NCBI GenBank assembly: GCA_963995505.1
Contig: OZ023186.1
Span: 16,065,570 to 16,129,569 of the forward strand
Direction: 5' to 3'
Length of the DNA stretch: 64,000 bases
Source of the DNA: Hypericum androsaemum
Lineage: Eukaryota > Streptophyta > Magnoliopsida > Malpighiales > Hypericaceae
Shown: one piece after another, positions 58,590-64,000 of the stretch
How the letters are laid out: every line of letters begins with the position of its first letter
How positions within the stretch are numbered: position 1 is the first letter of the stretch
The notes under the pieces: generated by a model
Database searches by the model: none
What the model was told of the DNA's origin: nothing
Seen by the model: only the letters and a program-made list of their open reading frames with translations
Program-made: the position numbers and the translations under genes

Positions 58590-61500
58590 TCAAATCAAGC
58601 TCCAAAAGTTATGATCAATAGGGGTTGAGCTAGAGCCAGCCATCCCTACATTAGAAAGTTGAGCATGTTGTGAATTTAGGATATGGTATCCCTTTTTCAC
58701 AGTAAAATGACCATCATCAGAATATTTCCACAAGAGCTTATCAAGAGTATCACTTCTACCAATCCTGATCTTCGTAGTGGCCTGAATTTTAGCATGAGAG
58801 AACATATTTTAGAGCAAGTCCCAAATCTAGGACCTGGTAGAAGAGCAAACCAAGTCAGAGATAAATTTAATAGGGTAACGAACATTCAATCTACGAAAAG
58901 TTCTACCAAAAGGAAGATCAGGGATCCAGGGATCATTCCAAATGTCAATAGACCTACCATTACTCACCTTAAATATCAGTCCTTTGGCTAAAGCATCTTT
59001 ACCTTCCATCAAACTATTCCACATCCAAGAGGAACCAGTCTTCTTACTTGCGGAGAGCAGATCAGATGATGGAAAGTAAAGACCCTTCAGAATTTCAAAG
59101 CAAAGGGACTCATGTTTAGAGTAGATATTCCAAATTTGTTTGGCAAGGAGGGCAATGTTAAAAATTCTCAAATCCTTGAAGCACATTCCCCAAGATTTCT
59201 TAGACAAGGTCATTTTTTTCCAACTTATCCAATAAATTTTTTGTTTATCAATATCTCCCGCCCACCAAAATCTAGGAATTAAGCTATCAATTTTAGCACA
59301 AAAGGTGGATAGAAATAAGAAGTAGTGCATGGCATAACAGGGAATTGCAGAGAGTACAGCTTTGATTAAAACTTCCCTGGCAAACATGGAAAGGAATTTT
59401 TGCCTCCAGCTTTAGGTCTTCTTGAGGATATGGTTGTAAATAAAGTCTAAAGCTTCCTTCTTAGATCTTCCCCAAAATCCAAGTAGGCCCACATTTCATT
59501 GGGCTCCATTTATTGCATACCTAAAATACCAGAAATAAGAGCTTTCTGGTCTTCATTCTCCATCTTTGAGAAGCAAAGGCTTGATTTATGGAAGTTGATC
59601 TCTTGACCTGAGGTAGCCGAACACTTATCTAGAAGTGACTTGATCACTCTAGCTTCATTAGTGCAAGATTTGGAAAATAATAAGGTATCATAAGCAAAAA
59701 GGATGTGAGTAATTGGTGGGCAATTTCTATTGAAAGTAGATCCTTTAATTAAATCAGCTTGTTGATGAAACCTGACAAAGTTGGCAAAAGCATCAAATAT
59801 AAAGAGGAATAAGAAAGAAGAGAGAGGATCACCTTGTCTTATTCCCTTTGAGGATAGAAAAAATGCTAAAGGCTGACCATTGAAGAGAATGCTGTAAGTC
59901 ACAGAATTAACACAAGCCATCGACCATTTAACCCATTTCAGAGCAAACCCAAGCTTAAGCATAACTTTCTCCAAGAAAGACCAATTAACCAGGTCATAAG
60001 CCTTCTTGAGATTAAGTTTGATAGCCATAAACTTGAATTTCTTTCTGCCAGAAGTGCGCTGGCAGTAAAAGGCTTCGTGAGCCACATTGATATTTTTCTG
60101 AATACTTCTATTAGCAGTAAAAGCACCGTGGAAATCAGTGATAAGGTTATCCATGTGAGGCTTAAGCCTATTCGCAAAAATTTTGGAAAAAACCTTATAC
60201 GCATAGTTACAGAGGCCAATGGGCCTAAAACCATAAATATTAATAGGATTAGGCACTTTAGAGATTAAAGTAATGAATGTTTGATTAAGTCCCTCGAAAC
60301 CACTCCAGTGTCAAAGATTTACCTGATGAGGGTGATAAGATCAGGCCGAACAGAAGACCAGTACTTCTGAAAGAAGATTCTATAGTACCCATTTGGGCCA
60401 GGGGCTCTAATAGCCCTATTTCAAAAGCAGCACGCTTAATCTCAGCATCATCAATAGGGACAATTAACAAAGTAGCCATATCCATAGTGACAAGGTGAGG
60501 AATACAATTCAAAATCTCAGAGGAATCAAAGTTGGAACCATACACATATAAAGATTGAAAATGCCACTGAATTAAATCCTTAAGGGCAGATTCATCTTCA
60601 ATCCAATCATCATTATCATTCAAAAGTTTGACAATTTGGTTACCTTATCGCCTCTGAGTGGCAGAGGTATGAAAAAATGAGGTATTTCTGTCCCTCCCAT
60701 TTAAGCCATCTAACCCTCAAAGCGCTGATGCCAAAAGATTTCCTCCTTCTCGTAGAGAATAGGAAGTTTCTTATTGATAGACAATTCAAGAGTTTTGCAT
60801 AGGGAGGCATGATCAGAGTTTTACAATTGAGAGAGCTGGTTGGTGAGAACCTCAATTCTACCTTTCCTATTGTCATTGAAGATCCTACTCCAAGAAACCA
60901 AGTCAGTAGTACATCTTATAATTTTCTTCCTAAAGCCAGAGGAGGGAATACCCTAAGAGGGTTGAAGCCAGGAGTGATCAATCACCTCAAGGCATCCCAG
61001 TTCTTTAGTCCAAGATTCTTCAAAATGAAAAGGATTCCTTTTGATTCTTGAAAATTCAGTATTAAGGAGCAAAAAATAGTGATCCGATCCTAGAATCGGA
61101 TCATGTAAAATTTGGGCTTTAGGGTACAAATTTCTTTATAAAATATTTCTTAAAGCCTAATCTAATAGTTGCAATATATTCTGCGCACTGAATTAAAGAT
61201 TAGACTAAGTGAACTGATTACCTTTGAAGCCAAGGTCAATCAACTCACCAAAATGAATGAACTTATGCATTAAGTTCATCTGCCAGTTGTCAGGAGGGCC
61301 ACCTCCGCGCCTTTCCTTCGGATCGAGAATAAGGTTGAGATCTACAATACAGAGCTATGGGAAGGATGGACTCTTGCACACAGAGTAGAGATCGTACCAA
61401 AAATCCTTCTTCTTAGATGAGTTAGGCTCACCGTAGATGAAAGACGTATACCAAACCTGAGCAGAACTCTTTATTGAAATAAAAGTATTTACACAGTTAT

Positions 61501-61746
61501 GAGAAGAGCTAAAAATATCCAAGTTAACATTATCAGTCCACCAATCCCCCAGACTTGCCTATCAGATCAACGTAAAAGTAATGAACAAAACCCAAGTTGC
61601 ATCTCAATTTATCAATGTTACGTCTTCATTGTTTGGTTTCCATTAAAAACAGGATCGCAGGAGAATGATTCTTGACCATGACTTTTAGGAGATGAACTGT
61701 CAGGGGAAATGCCCAAAACCTAACAGTTCCAGGCTAAAAGATTCAT
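58590..61746 (-). pseudogene. LINE ORF2: endonuclease, reverse transcriptase, zf-RVT
   Basis: The start at 61746 reads MNLLAWNC and is at once followed by an in-frame TAG. The reverse transcriptase (60256-59510) has YGFRPIGLCNYAYKVFSKI, HGAFTANRSI, KGIRQGDPLS and ITHILFAYDTLLF. Two catalytic acids are lost: motif A reads KLNLKKAYD (Asp to Asn at 60011-60013) and motif C reads FAYD in place of FADD (59690-59692). The zf-RVT part (59387-58590) includes IPCYAMHYFLF and WGMCFKDLRIFNIALLAKQ. The element cannot reverse transcribe on its own. Confidence 0.87.
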
Positions 61747-61774
61747 TGCGGCTGCTCGGGTGACAGGCTAGCTG

Positions 61775-62011
61775 TCAGACAGGACATATGGGGAGAGATA
61801 TACCTTGGATGTCATTGCAATACAAAAGCAAAGGGTCATATGTACTGTCAGCAATTAGTTTCGATGGGATAACCAGAGGAACGACTCCCTCAGATTGGTG
61901 GTGAGACTTGTTCCTTCTGGAATTGCAGCTCCTAGAACTTCTTCGAGGACCAGTAACTGGGACATCCACCAAGCATGCATTAAAATAATCACCAGAGATG
62001 GGAGAAACCAT
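61775..62011 (-). pseudogene. LINE ORF1 C-terminal remnant
   Basis: A 78-residue frame with a basic Ser/Arg-rich part (GPRRSSRSCNSRRNKSHHQ) ends 28 bases before the ORF2 start. Position and composition suit the tail of a plant LINE ORF1; the DUF4283 and zinc-knuckle parts are not present upstream on this strand, so ORF1 is largely deleted or the element is 5'-truncated. Confidence 0.5.
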
Positions 62012-62539
62012 TAGTGATAAAAGGGGTTTAGAGCTGGAAGAAGGAGGAGAATCGGTTTAGAATTTGGTTTTGGTTTAGTTATTTTTGTTGATTTTAATTT
62101 TAGTTGAAAGATTTTGATTCTTAGGAAGAAGATGCAAGGAAGAAGATAAAAGATTCGTGTGAAAGAAGAATGTATGTTGATCTCTGAGAGGTGTATTATT
62201 TTAAATAGGAGGACCAATAGAGATTATTAAAAATAGTAAAGACTAAACCAGATATTTTGTTAAATACCAAGGATCTGAAGGCAATTTTTACACATGCTTC
62301 CTAAGATTGATTTTCAATTTTTGTTTACACCAATTGGTATCAAGATACAACTACGTCCACTAAACTAATTTCAAGTTGTGTGAGAATTTTAAAAGGCTCC
62401 AAAATTCTCTCGGTTATTACTTCTCTCTCTACGTGTTGCTCTTTGGAAACTTCCCCCTTTTCTTCTTCTTTTCTCATGCAACTCAAAAATAACCCTGCAT
62501 TTTCCTTCTAAATCTTTCATCCTCAATAGTCAACGGATC

Positions 62540-64000
62540 CTCCCCGTGGCTCCGATCCTGCCCTGGAATCCTTCCTCCTACAAGCTCAAAGGCTAAAAAA
62601 TGGTCCCTCACTCTTAACTCCTCCTTTGGAGGTTGTGGCTGAAGATCCCTCTAAGGATCTGGTCCTAATTGGTAAACTATTCTCCCCCCATCTTTTCAAA
62701 TATTTTATGATTAGGGCGAGTGTCTCCAAATCTTGGAACGTCCTGCCCGGCGAGATGGTTGTGACCGAGCTGGCTAAGAACAGTTTCTCCTTCTCTTTCA
62801 ACTGTCTAGAGGATATGACTAGGGCGCTTGAGAACACCCCATGGTCGGTCTCTGATCAATATTTAGTCCTCAATGACTGAGACTCTCGATTGCCCTAGTC
62901 AATGGTGGACTTCTCCATAACTGAGTTCTTTGTTCATGTACATGGTCTCCCTCATATGTTCCTCTCGAGACAGGTGGAAGAGCTGGTTGGGTCACAATTT
63001 CATAAACTGATGTTTGTTGATGATTCTGAAGCTTTCAATGCTAGTAAAGTTGGCTTTCTGCGTTCAAGGGTTCAAGTCCTCCTATCTGTCCCTATACCAC
63101 CTGGGTTTACACTACCTAGACCGGATGATCCACCCTGAAAAATTAGTTTTAAATATGAATGGCTGCCTGAGCTTTGTGGCTTCTGTGGTCTAATTGGGCA
63201 TTTGATTCACTCCTGCTCTGTGGAAGAGAGTAAGCTTCTGTTTATGCGCATGCTAAAGCCGGAAGAGCTTCCATATGGGTCTTGGTTAAAGGCAGAGCCC
63301 TTTTTTGCTGATCAGAGATCTCAGGACTCAGGGTCACTCTGGTCTTTCTCTGAACGCCATTCCTCAAACCCTTCTCGAAGGGGCTCGTCGATTCAGGATG
63401 GGTCATCTTCGATGATTCCAAATTTGAATGTGGAACCATCCCCAGTCTTGCTAGAGGATGGGATGATTTTCTCTTCTGGGCCGGGACCCACTCGGCATAT
63501 TGAAGAATTTTTAGATATTATCTCCAGTCTTATTTTCTTGGTCCCACCAGGTATGAAGAGGATGTTGATAGCTTGACTTACTTAGGAAAAGTAGCCACCT
63601 CTAGAACATCCAGCGTCTCTCTCATCGGGTACTTCCATCCCATCAGTTTTCAAGACTTTTATACCTGCCAGCCCCCCTCTATTGTTTACAAGTACTCATT
63701 CCCCTACTCTTATTAATGCTGATTCGACCTTCCTCTATAGAGGTGACTAATGTTCAGACTACAAGTCAGGTGCCCACTAGATGCCTTGTTATAAATTTAA
63801 CTACTGGTGGGCTTAATTCCTCTTCTGATGATGGGCCGAAGTGGCCTTGTGGTTCGTTGGTTCAAAATTTAAAACTGAAGGGATCGACTATTCTGATAAG
63901 TGCTGATTATCCTACATCTTCCTTGGGCCTCCCTTTTAAGAAAAGGGGAGGGGTGTGTATCTATGATGGGCTGGGCCTGGACTTGATCTCTTCAGGGTCG
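62540..64000 (+). pseudogene. LINE ORF1 (DUF4283 and CCHC knuckle), runs off window
   Basis: The plus-strand reading DPALESFLLQAQRLKNG, then DLVLIGKLFSPHLFKYFMI and ALENTPWSVSDQYLVL is the DUF4283 domain of plant LINE ORF1; FFVHVHGLPHMFLSRQ follows, then a zinc knuckle CGFCGLIGHLIHSC (C-X2-C-X4-H-X4-C) encoded at 63175-63216. In-frame stops at 62878-62880, 62899-62901 and 63136-63138 break it. The Ser/Pro-rich region after the knuckle continues to the window edge; the ORF2 part would lie outside. The 5' end is probably between 62380 and 62500, but no target duplication was found. Confidence 0.82.

Larger units (their letters stand above)
57630..62220 (-). mobile_element. L1-type LINE, minus strand, near full ORF2
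   Basis: On the minus strand the order is a remnant of ORF1 (about 62011-61775), ORF2 endonuclease start MNLLAWNC at 61746, reverse transcriptase, zf-RVT, RNase H (to 57674) and an A-tail (T-run 57627-57642 on the plus strand). The 3' end is firm from the tail; the 5' end is not, and no target duplication was found. Many stops and frameshifts. It faces a second LINE at about 62400 onward. Confidence 0.85.

Noticed and set aside
1..64000. CRISPR arrays, riboswitches, bacterial-type operons
   Set aside because: Repeats present are transposon ends, microsatellites or minisatellites; gene structure is plant nuclear.

Overview
This is nuclear DNA from a flowering plant, most likely a eudicot. It is AT-rich, has intron-rich genes with GT/AG splice sites, carries a miR160 target site, and is full of plant transposon families (L1-type LINEs, Ty1/copia, MULEs, hAT MITEs). 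I cannot name the species. Nothing bacterial, viral or organellar was seen, and no CRISPR array, rRNA or tRNA gene.

Three host genes can be supported, all on the minus strand and all with introns that I resolved by hand. (1) 5159-1967: an auxin response factor of the ARF10/16/17 clade (685 aa, 3 coding exons, miR160 site at 2767-2787). (2) 32349-30189: a GATA-type zinc-finger transcription factor (319 aa, 2 coding exons). (3) 56927-49918: an EDR2-like PH-START-DUF1336 protein (757 aa, 21 exons). The two transcription factor genes have long 5' leaders with at least one UTR intron, and a (GA)n tract near the presumed start of transcription. They are not an operon-like group; nothing suggests a shared pathway.

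The rest is mostly transposon debris, much of it nested. From left to right: a hAT MITE (7480-8390); a MULE-like element with long terminal inverted repeats carrying a broken plant-mobile-domain gene (8621-11862); a copia element whose integrase block is inverted relative to its own LTRs (12707-14942); a Pack-MULE with an ankyrin-repeat scrap (15897-16700); a 449-bp LINE stump (19818-20266); a 5'-truncated L1-type LINE (21746-27499) split by a 1544-bp solo LTR that carries four E2F-like palindromes; MULE-like elements at about 33870-34895 and 35567-37460 (the latter with a nested hAT MITE); a MULE at 38573-39451; a MULE at 44598-46637 filled with a 1.6-kb CCT/CCCCGCG minisatellite and lying between two arms of a larger inverted repeat; a hAT MITE inside EDR2-like intron 5 (55386-55913); and two LINEs arranged head to head (57630-62220 minus, about 62400 to window end plus). 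Many insertions have exact target-site duplications that I could read directly, so their ends are firm.

Limits: splice sites were chosen by eye from consensus and family protein similarity; UTR ends, promoters and species identity are not established. Family comparisons are from memory, with no database search.
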